From: Paenibacillus sp. 37
GTDB taxonomy: Bacteria > Bacillota > Bacilli > Paenibacillales > Paenibacillaceae
Length of the DNA: 64,000 bases
Direction: 5' to 3'
Assembly: GCF_008386395.1 (NCBI RefSeq)
Contig: NZ_CP043761.1
Location: 6,324,001 to 6,388,000, forward strand
Made by a program: the position numbers and the translations under genes. Position 1 is the first letter of the stretch. The number at the start of each line of letters is the position of its first letter. The notes beneath the pieces were generated by a model. That model was not told where the DNA came from. It worked only from the letters and a program-made list of their open reading frames with translations, and did no database searches. Of the stretch, positions 1-7,837 are shown piece after piece.

Positions 1-293
1 GCAGTCAAACTGTCACTAAAACTTATTCGATCGCCCGTCACGTTAAAATTGGACAGAATAGAAATCTCAGGACGATCAACCTCAATCTTTTTACCTCTAG
101 CAAACCCTTTAGTTGAAAAACTTCCTTCAGGAAATTCTAACTTGGAGACATTGTTAGGCAGTTCAAGCTGGACAGGCTTCGGACTCTCTTCATTGATTTC
201 AGCAGATTCTGCCCATGTTGTTCCACTCCATGATCCGCTTATTAATGTGAAGCCTAGTAAACATTTAGAAACTACTAATAATACTTTTTTCAT
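1..293 (-). CDS. Secreted protein, N-terminal part only (cut by window edge)
   Basis: An open frame begins at ATG 291-293 and runs without a stop off the left edge, so only the first 97 codons are visible. The start is supported by an AAAGGAG ribosome-binding site seven bases upstream. The N-terminus has a lysine pair followed by a hydrophobic stretch (VLLVVSKCLLGFTLISG) and small residues ending in TTWA, a plausible signal peptide. The mature part is acidic and polar with no motif I recognise. It lies downstream of the fliT terminator and is probably a separate unit. Function unknown; that it is coding and exported is fairly secure. Confidence 0.7.
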   Translation of the reverse strand, partial: MKKVLLVVSKCLLGFTLISGSWSGTTWAESAEINEESPKPVQLELPNNVSKLEFPEGSFSTKGFARGKKIEVDRPEISILSNFNVTGDRISFSDSLT

Positions 294-389
294 AGCAATT
301 CTCCTTTTATGTATTTTCATAACAATTATATATTCGACAAAATCAGATACATTCCCTTCTTTTTATTACAAATAAAAACAAATAAAAGA

Positions 390-440
390 AAACCTGTATG
401 CATTGATCGACTAATTAAGTCAAGCAACGCATACAGGTTT
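390..440 (-). terminator. Rho-independent terminator after fliT
   Basis: Perfect 12-base inverted repeat (390-401 and 429-440; arm AAACCTGTATGC) with a 27-base loop, followed on the minus strand by a T-rich run. It closes the flaG-fliD-fliS-fliT unit. Confidence 0.8.
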
Positions 441-450
441 AGTAAAATAA

Positions 451-792
451 TCATTTCTTTTTGTCCATTAAAAAACTATCTGGTGTATAACCTGACTCAT
501 AAGCATTTCGCTGTGTTTTGGCTTGTCCTCGTTTATGCAACCAGTCCTGAGCTTCTAATCGCAGAACATTCATACGTGCTACAATTTCGTTGTCGTTGCC
601 CAAGAGCTGTTCGATCTCTATCTTCTCAGTTACACTTGCGGGCTGGAGAGAAAACTGCTCCACAAGTCCATTAATAATAACTTGGCGCTCTTCAACGAAA
701 GCTTCGAGTTGCTCATACTCAGCTTCATATAACACGTCCATGATATTACTTGTCAGCTGCTGTAACTGAGTCAGATATGACGATTTATCCAT
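451..792 (-). CDS. fliT: FliT-like flagellar chaperone
   Basis: Small helical protein of 113 residues when started at ATG 790-792 (MDKSSYLTQ...). An upstream in-frame start would lie deep inside fliS, so the shorter form is preferred. It overlaps the end of fliS by eight bases, implying translational coupling. FliT-family proteins are export chaperones, classically for the cap protein FliD; position right after fliS in the flaG-fliD-fliS cluster supports this. Sequence conservation in the family is low, so the assignment rests mainly on position, size and predicted helicity (polar residues with regular Leu, Ile and Val). The tail PDSFLMDKKK is strongly basic. Confidence 0.7.
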   Translation of the reverse strand: MDKSSYLTQLQQLTSNIMDVLYEAEYEQLEAFVEERQVIINGLVEQFSLQPASVTEKIEIEQLLGNDNEIVARMNVLRLEAQDWLHKRGQAKTQRNAYESGYTPDSFLMDKKK

Positions 793-1195
793 GAGCACTT
801 TCAGTAGTAACAGGTGGTGCTTCCTGACCTGCAACAATCTTAGAAGCTTGTAGCCACGTTTCACGAAGATCCGTTAAATATCCTACTGCTTCTTTAGCTT
901 TGGTTACATCTTTGCGAACGTTTGCCTCCACAAGCAGATGATTTGTGTATTCATATAATGAATGCAGACTCTTAGAAATATCGTAAGAACGGTCCAAGGT
1001 ACTCATCAATTCACTAATAATGGTCTGGGCTTTCCCCAAATTCAGACTTGTCTTCTCATTATCCTTCTGGGTCAATCCATCAATAGCTGTCTTTACAAAA
1101 CGAATTGCTCCATCATACAACATAATGACCAATTGCGCCGGATTTGAAGTCTGAACTGAGGATTGACGGTATTTATCATAAGGAGATGTAATCAA
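785..1195 (-). CDS. fliS: Flagellar export chaperone FliS
   Basis: FliS binds the C-terminus of flagellin in the cytoplasm, preventing premature polymerisation and delivering it to the export apparatus. The N-terminus (SPYDKYRQSSVQT, then QLVIMLYDGAIRFV) is diagnostic. I start it at TTG 1193-1195, giving MITSPYDKY and 136 residues: the element AAAGGGTGAG sits just before it. A longer GTG start at 1202-1204 would overlap that ribosome-binding element and is less likely. Gene order flaG-fliD-fliS-fliT is as in Bacillus. Transcription is probably from the sigma-D promoter before flaG. A short Ala/Pro/Thr tail (EAPPVTTESAHG) follows the helical bundle. Confidence 0.93.
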   Translation of the reverse strand: MITSPYDKYRQSSVQTSNPAQLVIMLYDGAIRFVKTAIDGLTQKDNEKTSLNLGKAQTIISELMSTLDRSYDISKSLHSLYEYTNHLLVEANVRKDVTKAKEAVGYLTDLRETWLQASKIVAGQEAPPVTTESAHG

Positions 1196-1212
1196 AAGTC
1201 TCACCCTTTATA

Positions 1213-3090
1213 TTAAGATTGTCCTAAACTGGAAAAGAGACTGGACGACTGTGTTTGCATCTTGTTCATTGCCGCTTCCATCGCAGCAAATTGTTTGTAG
1301 TATCTGTCTTCTGTTCGTTGCAAGTTGGTTTGCATCATCAGAATTCGATTATTATAATCTTTCATTTTACGACCCATGATGTTTTCATCACGGAATGCGC
1401 TTGTTACATCTGTTGTATATCTGTTGGTCCCGGCGCGTTGGTAGACTTTCTCAATTGCGTTAGATACCTTGTCTGCCAATTTGTCGAACAAGCCTTCTTT
1501 AGGAGCGTTTGCTGGCCCCTGAAATAGATCGAGTGCAAGCTGTGGATTAGAACTAATCATACCTTTAAGCTTTGTTTCATCCAATATAACTAACTTACCA
1601 TTCTCTGAATAGTTTCCTGTTGTAATACCCAAGGCACTCAATGGACCGAGTTTCTCCGTGATCACTTGACGCATTTCGGACAATACAGTTTTAATGATAT
1701 CGTCATTTTTAAGCAAACCACTTTTTGCCTTTTCAGTCCAAGTATTGATCTCGGTTTCTTTCAATTCTTTCTTCTGCTCATCTGTTAGAGGTTTAAAGTC
1801 ACGATACTTCGTCTCCTCAACCTTTGAGTTTAGAGCCTTTATCAGGCTATTATAATCTTCGATAAAGCTCTTAATAGATTCCAGTGCCTTATCTGGATCA
1901 CTTTGATTTTTGATTACAGCTAAATTATCAGTTGTGCCCGTCTTAGTAACACCCAACAAAGTGATTTGTACTCCGTTGAGAGAAAAAGAATTGCTCTTGA
2001 TCCCCTTTATAGCTTCACCATTCACCGTAACAATTGCATCTTTACCTACAGTAGCAGTATATGGAGCACCATCCTCATAAGACTTAATTCCTTTGAACAA
2101 ACTCATAAATTCGTAGGATCCACCGCTCATCTTAAGCTCCTTATCCACTTGAGCAGTAATGCTTAATCTCCCATCCTCGAATTTTGCTATTGCATCAGAA
2201 CCAGAACCATTGATTTTATCTAGCACATCAGATATCTTATCAGTTTCACTAAAGTTTAGAGTTTTACCATTTAGAACGAAACTGTACGTTTTGGCAGGTG
2301 CACCTGGTTCTGGATCTTTACCACCATTCAACTTGTAGAGATCAGCCAGTGTTTTGTCGGCTGTAACACCGGTACCTGGACCGTTTGTTTCAATCAAAGT
2401 CTTTTTAGAAAATAGAGCCATTATGGAATTCCCACCGCTAGGCGTTTCCACCGTAACCGTATTACCTTCTCCACCTGTTTTAGAAGCAATAGACAACTTA
2501 CCTGTGATTTCATCATAAGTTGCAACTGCATTTGCCTGAGCATTGGAATTTATGGTCGAGACCAGTGTAGAGATCGAAGTCATTCCATTAAACAACGATT
2601 TTCCATCTTTATCTGTGAAGCTTACACCATTAATCTTGATATCAAAACCCTTTTGGAGGTATTTGGCCAAATCCGCTGAACCCATCTTAGATAGGTCTAC
2701 GCCTTCCAAAGCCGCCAGTGATGTGGAACCACTAACCCCTTGGCCAAGCCCAGATGTTGTGATGGTTGCACTTTCGGCCAGCTTTTCAACACTAATCCTC
2801 ATTTCAACTCCACTAGCGGTTGCTGACGCTTCAGCTTTGACCGCATCAGTGTTTCCGGTGACTGTTGCTTTGTTGGCATTCAACGCCGTGGAATTTCCGT
2901 ATTTTGTAATTAACTTATTCGTTCCGAAATCATATAGTTTACTGCTCAATTCACGATAGCTTTCCCGTTGCCATTGCAGAAGTTGCTTTTCCTGATTGAG
3001 TTTATCTAAAGGCACACGCTTCGTCGCCATCATACTCTTAACCATACTTTCAATATCCATACCGGAAAATCCATTAATACGTGTAACCAT
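1213..3090 (-). CDS. fliD: Flagellar filament cap protein FliD (HAP2)
   Basis: FliD forms the cap at the filament tip that promotes flagellin assembly. At 625 residues it is within the longer range of the family. The N-terminus (MVTRINGFSGMDIESMV) is the conserved FliD_N start and the region near 70-110 continues it; the C-terminal part carries the FliD_C helices (for example NRILMMQTNLQRTEDRYYKQ). The middle is a Gly/Ser/Thr-rich variable domain, expected to be surface exposed. A very strong ribosome-binding site (GGAGGTGG) precedes ATG 3088-3090. It follows flaG by 17 bases in the same operon. Confidence 0.97.
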   Translation of the reverse strand: MVTRINGFSGMDIESMVKSMMATKRVPLDKLNQEKQLLQWQRESYRELSSKLYDFGTNKLITKYGNSTALNANKATVTGNTDAVKAEASATASGVEMRISVEKLAESATITTSGLGQGVSGSTSLAALEGVDLSKMGSADLAKYLQKGFDIKINGVSFTDKDGKSLFNGMTSISTLVSTINSNAQANAVATYDEITGKLSIASKTGGEGNTVTVETPSGGNSIMALFSKKTLIETNGPGTGVTADKTLADLYKLNGGKDPEPGAPAKTYSFVLNGKTLNFSETDKISDVLDKINGSGSDAIAKFEDGRLSITAQVDKELKMSGGSYEFMSLFKGIKSYEDGAPYTATVGKDAIVTVNGEAIKGIKSNSFSLNGVQITLLGVTKTGTTDNLAVIKNQSDPDKALESIKSFIEDYNSLIKALNSKVEETKYRDFKPLTDEQKKELKETEINTWTEKAKSGLLKNDDIIKTVLSEMRQVITEKLGPLSALGITTGNYSENGKLVILDETKLKGMISSNPQLALDLFQGPANAPKEGLFDKLADKVSNAIEKVYQRAGTNRYTTDVTSAFRDENIMGRKMKDYNNRILMMQTNLQRTEDRYYKQFAAMEAAMNKMQTQSSSLFSSLGQS

Positions 3091-3107
3091 TTTGCCACCT
3101 CCGTAAT

Positions 3108-3494
3108 CTATATTTTCTCATCAATTAAGATACCCGCAATTTCCATCATCTTGGCTACTAAATCCAACGTTTTCTCCGGTGGTATCTCACGGAGCAATTC
3201 CCCAGTTTCCTTATTTAAAACTTTGACCATGATATCATGTGTCTTCTCATGAATACTAATATCTAATGTCGTTTCCGGACCTTGCAAGGCTTTCACCGCT
3301 CGATCAATGTTGCGGATCAGCAGTTCTTCCCCTACAGATAAGTGTACACCTTGTTTTTCTTTGGCATAAGCTTCCTTCGCTGTCCTGATGTTTGCTGTGT
3401 CGGTTACCGCTTGAGAAGCGCCTGCTGGGTGCTGCACCTCAGTAGCAGGGTTTGTTACAGATGAGGCAGCAGATAAGGAAAATTGAATATTCAC
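3108..3494 (-). CDS. flaG: FlaG family flagellar protein
   Basis: FlaG proteins (YvyC in B. subtilis) are linked to flagellar filament length. The conserved C-terminal block is present: LDISIHEKTHDIMVKVLN followed by LREIPPEKTLDLVAKM. I start it at GTG 3492-3494 (128 residues), nine bases after GGAGGT; a longer frame exists but overlaps the sigma-D promoter. It is the first gene of the flaG-fliD-fliS-fliT unit. The N-terminal 60 residues are Ala/Thr/Val-rich and poorly conserved, as usual. Confidence 0.88.
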   Translation of the reverse strand: MNIQFSLSAASSVTNPATEVQHPAGASQAVTDTANIRTAKEAYAKEKQGVHLSVGEELLIRNIDRAVKALQGPETTLDISIHEKTHDIMVKVLNKETGELLREIPPEKTLDLVAKMMEIAGILIDEKI

Positions 3495-3531
3495 CCTTGA
3501 ACGACCTCCAACCTTTTCGCATTTATAATAT

Positions 3532-3559
3532 ATATCGGCGTATACTCTCACCAGCTTTA
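3532..3559 (-). promoter_or_regulatory. Sigma-D-type promoter before flaG
   Basis: On the minus strand: TAAA (3556-3559), 16-base spacer, then GCCGATAT (3532-3539), the motility sigma factor consensus -10. It lies 37 bases upstream of the flaG start. Confidence 0.85.
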
Positions 3560-3583
3560 GGAAATATGTAAAATCTAATAAAA

Positions 3584-3610
3584 AAACCTTGGATCAAAGA
3601 TCCAAGGTTT
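3584..3610 (-). terminator. Terminator after hag
   Basis: Perfect 12-base arms AAACCTTGGATC / GATCCAAGGTTT with a 3-base loop, followed on the minus strand by a run of T. It separates hag from the flaG operon. Confidence 0.92.
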
Positions 3611-3629
3611 AGTATAGAGCTTGATAAAA

Positions 3630-5381
3630 TTAACGAAGCAATTGCAGAACACCTTGTGGCGCTTGGTTTGCTTGTGCCAACATCGCTTGAGCTGCTTGAG
3701 CCAAAATGTTGTTTTTCGTTTGTTGCATCATTTCTTTCGCCATGTCAACGTCACGGATACGGGATTCAGCAGCTGTCAGGTTCTCAGAAGCTGTTCCCAA
3801 GTTGTTGATTGTGTGCTCCAGACGGTTTTGAGTAGCACCCAGTTTAGAACGTTCGCTGGATACAGTTGCAGTTGCTTTATCCAGAACTGCGATTGCAGCA
3901 GCAGCGCCTTCTTTCGTAGAGATGTTCAAAGCAGCTTCGCCTTTAACATCATTCGTTCCATCAGTAACTGTATTATCTTTAGTGAAACCAGCATCGCCAG
4001 CTTTACCAGTGATACCCAGAGCGGAAGAACGCATGTCGCCAATGGACAGGCTCATGGATTGACCAGTGTTAGCACCGATTTGGAAAGAAGTTTCGAAGTT
4101 CTTTTGAACTCCGCCATCTTTCAAAGTGATTCCGTTTCCAGCTTCGCCTTTAGCGTTTGCTGTGATTACCAATTTATTGGTATCAGCACCTGCTGTACCT
4201 ACTGAAAGTGTTACACCTTCAATTTTGGTAGCAAGAGTGTCTACAATCGCTTGAGCAACGTCACCAGCACCTACAGTAGCACCAGTTTTAGTCAAAGCAC
4301 TAATGTTAACTCCTAATGCGCTTCCTTTGTACTCACCTTTTGTTGCATCGTAGAACTCAACTTGTTGACCGTTAATTGTTAAACCAGTACCAAGCAATTT
4401 CTCTGCTGCAGCTGGAGAATTTACACTTGTAAAGTCAAGAGTTCCTTTAGCATCAGTGTAAGTTGTAGTACCTACAGAAGCTACTCCATCAGTTGCGGCC
4501 CAAGCCAATGTTCCAGTGCTTGTCGCTTTTGCAATGTTACCAGCAGAACCGTCAAACTTCCCACCATTTTCTTTATCTACAGCAGTGATAGTAACTTTAC
4601 CTGTTCCATCAGCAGTTGCAGTGTAACTACCTTTCAATTTCTCATTGCTGTCAATAACTTTTTGCAGGGCATCTGCAATTGCAGTACCAGTAGTTACAGC
4701 GCTAGGTGTAGCAGCTATTGCTACATTCGCGGAATTAGAGGTAACATCATAACCCTTTGAATCAAAAGTTGCAGCAGTACCATTAGATCCAGATGCAGTA
4801 AAGCTGATCTTCAGATCTTCACCATTCAATGTAAACGTAGCTGTGTCACCAGCTGCAGCATTTGCAGTTGCTGTCAATGCTTGTGTAGCTGCTGCGTTGT
4901 TTGTAACACCATTAGCCAAGAATCCGTCTTTCGCTACTCCAGTACCTGTAAGGTTAGATTTACCGTCACCTTGCAACAATTTTTGAGTATTGAACTCAGT
5001 TGTGTTACCGATACGGTTGATTTCGGAAGTCAGAGCGTTCATTTCATCTTGCAGCGCTTGACGATCGGAATCTGTGTTTGTTCCGTTAGCAGATTGGTTA
5101 GCAATCTCGCGTTGACGTTGCAGGATGGAGTGAGTTTCGTTCAAAGCACCCTCAGCTGTTTGGATCAAAGAGATACCATCTTGAGCATTACGGGAAGCTT
5201 GGTCCAAACCGCGGATTTGACCGCGCATTTTTTCGGAAATTGCCAAACCTGCAGCATCGTCACCAGCACGGTTGATACGAAGACCGGAAGACAATTTTTC
5301 GATGTTTTTATTAGTGTTACCTGTGTTGATGGACAATTGGCGGTGAGTGTTCAACGCCGGTACGTTATGGTTGATAATCAT
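3630..5381 (-). CDS. hag: Flagellin, with large central variable domain
   Basis: Main filament subunit, 583 residues from ATG 5379-5381 ([16 protein letters not shown]), preceded by GGGAGGA. The conserved helical N-terminus (about 1-140, including [19 protein letters not shown]) and C-terminus (about the last 100, ending in [13 protein letters not shown]) form the D0/D1 core. Between them is a roughly 340-residue Ala/Gly/Thr-rich domain, much longer than in B. subtilis Hag (about 300 residues in all) and expected to decorate the filament surface. It is monocistronic, with its own sigma-D promoter and terminator. Its leader carries a CsrA-type hairpin, placing it under FliW/CsrA control. Confidence 0.98.
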   Translation of the reverse strand: MIINHNVPALNTHRQLSINTGNTNKNIEKLSSGLRINRAGDDAAGLAISEKMRGQIRGLDQASRNAQDGISLIQTAEGALNETHSILQRQREIANQSANGTNTDSDRQALQDEMNALTSEINRIGNTTEFNTQKLLQGDGKSNLTGTGVAKDGFLANGVTNNAAATQALTATANAAAGDTATFTLNGEDLKISFTASGSNGTAATFDSKGYDVTSNSANVAIAATPSAVTTGTAIADALQKVIDSNEKLKGSYTATADGTGKVTITAVDKENGGKFDGSAGNIAKATSTGTLAWAATDGVASVGTTTYTDAKGTLDFTSVNSPAAAEKLLGTGLTINGQQVEFYDATKGEYKGSALGVNISALTKTGATVGAGDVAQAIVDTLATKIEGVTLSVGTAGADTNKLVITANAKGEAGNGITLKDGGVQKNFETSFQIGANTGQSMSLSIGDMRSSALGITGKAGDAGFTKDNTVTDGTNDVKGEAALNISTKEGAAAAIAVLDKATATVSSERSKLGATQNRLEHTINNLGTASENLTAAESRIRDVDMAKEMMQQTKNNILAQAAQAMLAQANQAPQGVLQLLR

Positions 5382-5384
5382 TAG

Positions 5385-5427
5385 AGTGTTTCCTCCCTGA
5401 AGATAAATTAGTTCCACATCCATGTGG
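5385..5427 (-). promoter_or_regulatory. Candidate CsrA-binding sites in hag leader
   Basis: A 14-base hairpin at 5414-5427 reads CCACATGGATGTGG on the transcript and places the CsrA core motif ATGGA in the loop. A second GGGAGGA element (about 5391-5398) is the Shine-Dalgarno site itself. This mirrors the two-site arrangement of the B. subtilis hag leader, where CsrA blocks translation until FliW removes it. Confidence 0.7.
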
Positions 5428-5480
5428 TAAACGCCGCGACATTAAGGTCGGCCGCCCTGCCGAAGCAGCGTCTAAATTAT

Positions 5481-5508
5481 ATATCGACGGAAGGTGAGCA
5501 ACTGTTTA
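5481..5508 (-). promoter_or_regulatory. Sigma-D-type promoter of hag
   Basis: Minus strand TAAA (5505-5508), 16-base spacer, GTCGATAT (5481-5488), one base from the consensus -10. The implied leader is roughly 95 bases. Confidence 0.8.
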
Positions 5509-5526
5509 TAGCAAATTGGAATATTT

Positions 5527-5772
5527 TTAATCTTTTTTATTTTCTGTTTTTCTTAAACGTTCCATAAACGCTTCAATATTGGCTGCGAGAGGTGTAGCTG
5601 ACTCCCGATTCGCTTCCTGAATGGACGCGTAGATCTCCTGCCGAAAGATATCTATATGCTTAGGTGCAGAAATACCGATTCGTACGGTATCTCCTTCTAC
5701 AGCAAGTACGGTCACCTCAATATGATCCTGAATCACAATGGATTCGCCTTTTTTACGAGATAATACCAGCAT
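5527..5772 (-). CDS. csrA: Translational regulator CsrA
   Basis: RNA-binding dimer that represses flagellin translation by binding GGA motifs over the hag ribosome-binding site. The N-terminus [14 protein letters not shown] and core [18 protein letters not shown] are unmistakable. I start it at ATG 5770-5772 (81 residues), after GGGTGGAG. It begins one base after the fliW stop, so the two are translationally coupled. In Bacillus the pair acts as a partner switch with flagellin. A charged tail ([11 protein letters not shown]) follows the RNA-binding fold. Confidence 0.97.
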   Translation of the reverse strand: MLVLSRKKGESIVIQDHIEVTVLAVEGDTVRIGISAPKHIDIFRQEIYASIQEANRESATPLAANIEAFMERLRKTENKKD

Positions 5773-5773
5773 A

Positions 5774-6220
5774 TCAGACTCCACCCTTCACTGAATTTGC
5801 TTTGTCTTCAGCCCAAATGAGATGGCGTGTCTCATAGCTGGATTGATGGAGTACCACTTGTTTCCCCAAACGTTGCTCTGGATTAAGTACAACGGGAGCC
5901 AGTAAATTCATGGTAGATTTATTTGTGTCAGAATGAATAGTTACCAGAGAGAAAACCGACACCTGCTCTTCAATCCCTAACTCTTCCTTATCCACCTCGC
6001 CCAATTCAAAACTATAATCAGGTACAAACATAAATGGACTAACCAACAAGAACGATAATCCAGGTTCTTTTACTGATTGTAAATAACTGAATGGCGTATC
6101 TTCCCATGGAATTAACGCGTACTCCGTCTCTTCCTCAAATCCTGGTAACCCTTTGGAAAATTGATACAAATCTTCCTCATTGACCTCTAATTCTCCCCAC
6201 ATGCTTGTCTGAATAAGAAT
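5774..6220 (-). CDS. fliW: Flagellar assembly factor FliW (probable ATT start)
   Basis: FliW binds flagellin or CsrA, relieving CsrA repression of hag when flagellin is scarce. Diagnostic features are the N-terminal [10 protein letters not shown], the [11 protein letters not shown] block and the [12 protein letters not shown] segment ([11 protein letters not shown]). The conserved N-terminus aligns with translation from ATT 6218-6220, which lies exactly eight bases after AAGGAGG (6229-6235). The nearest ATG codons are either 33 bases further upstream (before the ribosome-binding site) or six codons inside the conserved start. I therefore infer an ATT start and 148 residues. It is followed directly by csrA. 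Confidence 0.92.
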   Translation of the reverse strand: MLIQTSMWGELEVNEEDLYQFSKGLPGFEEETEYALIPWEDTPFSYLQSVKEPGLSFLLVSPFMFVPDYSFELGEVDKEELGIEEQVSVFSLVTIHSDTNKSTMNLLAPVVLNPEQRLGKQVVLHQSSYETRHLIWAEDKANSVKGGV

Positions 6221-6256
6221 AACAAACGCCTCCTTGGCGAAGATTTTATACAAAAA

Positions 6257-6294
6257 GAGCCATAGATGGCTGCATACGAGACCGTCTATAGCTC
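6257..6294 (-). terminator. Terminator (possibly partial) between yviE and fliW
   Basis: Thirteen-base arms with one wobble and one mismatch (6257-6269, 6282-6294), followed on the minus strand by TTTTTG. It sits 36 bases upstream of the fliW start, so fliW-csrA would depend on readthrough or a nearby promoter. Confidence 0.65.
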
Positions 6295-6305
6295 TACATT
6301 ATAAC

Positions 6306-6875
6306 TTACAATCCCACATCTATGGCAGGTGGAGTATATTGAACTGACGCATACTGTTTCACATAAATATCAAGCTTCCCCCGTTGATATGCTATCTCGG
6401 GTTTGTTAACAATAACGTTCATTTCAGAAACGGCGGGTTGAAAGTTAATATCCGGTGGCCTTGTATCAACACGTGTGTCAACATTGTCAAATGAAGCCGG
6501 AGTCCGCGTTTCAGGGAATGGCTGTGGTTTCCAGTCCATGCCCACTATATTGGCAATCGTATTACCCGACTCATGGATCGCTGCCAATTGATTCCCTTGT
6601 TGAACGCGTTCAGCCATGTTTTGCAGAAATTGTTGCTGTATTCCAGAATATATTCGTGCGTTCATATCGATCATATTCCCGCCATTGTAAGCCGAGAAAG
6701 CCTTACTTTGATCTACATGAAGCGTGATAGGATGACTCTCTACCGTTAGCTTGGCAGGTCTGGTGTTTAGCTGTACTTCTGCCTTAGGCTGACGAATAGA
6801 GTACTGACCAGGATCAGCATCCATATTGAGAATGGACGGCGTTGTTCGAATCTGGACAACAGGAAGAGTGTTCAC
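6306..6875 (-). CDS. yviE: YviE-like protein (DUF6470 type)
   Basis: Protein of 189 residues in the position of B. subtilis yviE, between flgL and fliW. It starts at GTG 6873-6875 behind AAAGGAGGA. The N-terminus (PVVQIRTTPSILNMD) and the central GNQLAAIHESGNTI segment are features I associate with this conserved flagellar-locus family. The biochemical role is not known. No signal peptide or membrane segment is visible; the C-terminal half is beta-rich and ends PPAIDVGL. Linkage to flgK-flgL suggests a cytoplasmic function connected to flagellar assembly. Confidence 0.82.
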   Translation of the reverse strand: MNTLPVVQIRTTPSILNMDADPGQYSIRQPKAEVQLNTRPAKLTVESHPITLHVDQSKAFSAYNGGNMIDMNARIYSGIQQQFLQNMAERVQQGNQLAAIHESGNTIANIVGMDWKPQPFPETRTPASFDNVDTRVDTRPPDINFQPAVSEMNVIVNKPEIAYQRGKLDIYVKQYASVQYTPPAIDVGL

Positions 6876-6892
6876 TAGTTAAGTCCTCCTTT

Positions 6893-7813
6893 TTATCTCA
6901 GGAAGTCTACCAGAGAAGGAGAGATGATTTTGGCACCTGCAGACAAGGAAGCATTATAGATGTTTTCCTGTATTTTAGATTTCATTGCCAGTTCAGCATA
7001 GTCGGCATCCTCTACTTTGGCTTGCAGATCTGTCAAATTGATATTAAGGTCATCGAGACGTCCCATCATCAGATCAACACGGTTGGTTTTTGCCCCAAGC
7101 TCCGAACGAATTGCTAGCATCTTGTTCATTCGGGCATCTATATTATCCAGTTGTTTGGATAACGCCTCGGTATCCCCTTCTGTTAGAGCCTTCATAATGT
7201 TATTAACCGTTACGAATAGATTATCCTCTTCCGTTCCAGTACCAAATACCTCATTGCCATTCACATTGATGGGTAACTGTACACTCTCACCAACAATAAA
7301 GTTAATTTTACCCTTGTCCGTTACAATAGATGCAGCATTCGAAGTATCAAAGGACCCATCTGGATTGGTAGGAAACTCATAAGGTTTTACGTCATAGGTT
7401 TCACCGTTGAAGATATACTTGCCGTTCAGTTTACTATTAGATACATCAATTAGTTGTTCATTCAACTGTTTTACTTCCTCGTTAATGCTGTCTAGTGCAG
7501 ATTGAGGATTAGTGCCTGTCGATCCCTGAACTACCAGTTCACGTAGGCGTTGAACAACGTTCCCAGCTTGATTCATAACGGTATCATTGAATTCCAACCA
7601 AGAAATAGCACTGTCTACGTTTTTCTGATACTGCTCATTGGAGGATAGCTCTGCACGATAACGAAGGGAGTACGTTATTCCTACCGGATCATCTGAAGGT
7701 TTGTTAATCTTCCGACCTGTAGCTAATTGGGTCTGGGTGTTATTCATCTGTTGTGCGTTCCGGTTCAGGTTTAACAGTAGCTGTGAACTGAGCATATTAT
7801 TTGTTATTCTCAT
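6893..7813 (-). CDS. flgL: Hook-filament junction protein FlgL (HAP3)
   Basis: FlgL joins the hook-proximal FlgK ring to the filament. The flagellin-like N-terminus is clear (MRITNNMLSSQLLLNLNR, then LATGRKINKPSDDPVG) and the C-terminus contains the matching helix (AELAMKSKIQENIYNASL). Length of 306 residues matches the family. It follows flgK by 24 bases in the flgM-flgN-flgK-flgL order of Bacillus. The start at ATG 7811-7813 is preceded by AAGGGAGTGA, somewhat far upstream. Confidence 0.97.
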   Translation of the reverse strand: MRITNNMLSSQLLLNLNRNAQQMNNTQTQLATGRKINKPSDDPVGITYSLRYRAELSSNEQYQKNVDSAISWLEFNDTVMNQAGNVVQRLRELVVQGSTGTNPQSALDSINEEVKQLNEQLIDVSNSKLNGKYIFNGETYDVKPYEFPTNPDGSFDTSNAASIVTDKGKINFIVGESVQLPINVNGNEVFGTGTEEDNLFVTVNNIMKALTEGDTEALSKQLDNIDARMNKMLAIRSELGAKTNRVDLMMGRLDDLNINLTDLQAKVEDADYAELAMKSKIQENIYNASLSAGAKIISPSLVDFLR

Positions 7814-7837
7814 GGTCTGTTATGTCACTCCCTTCTA

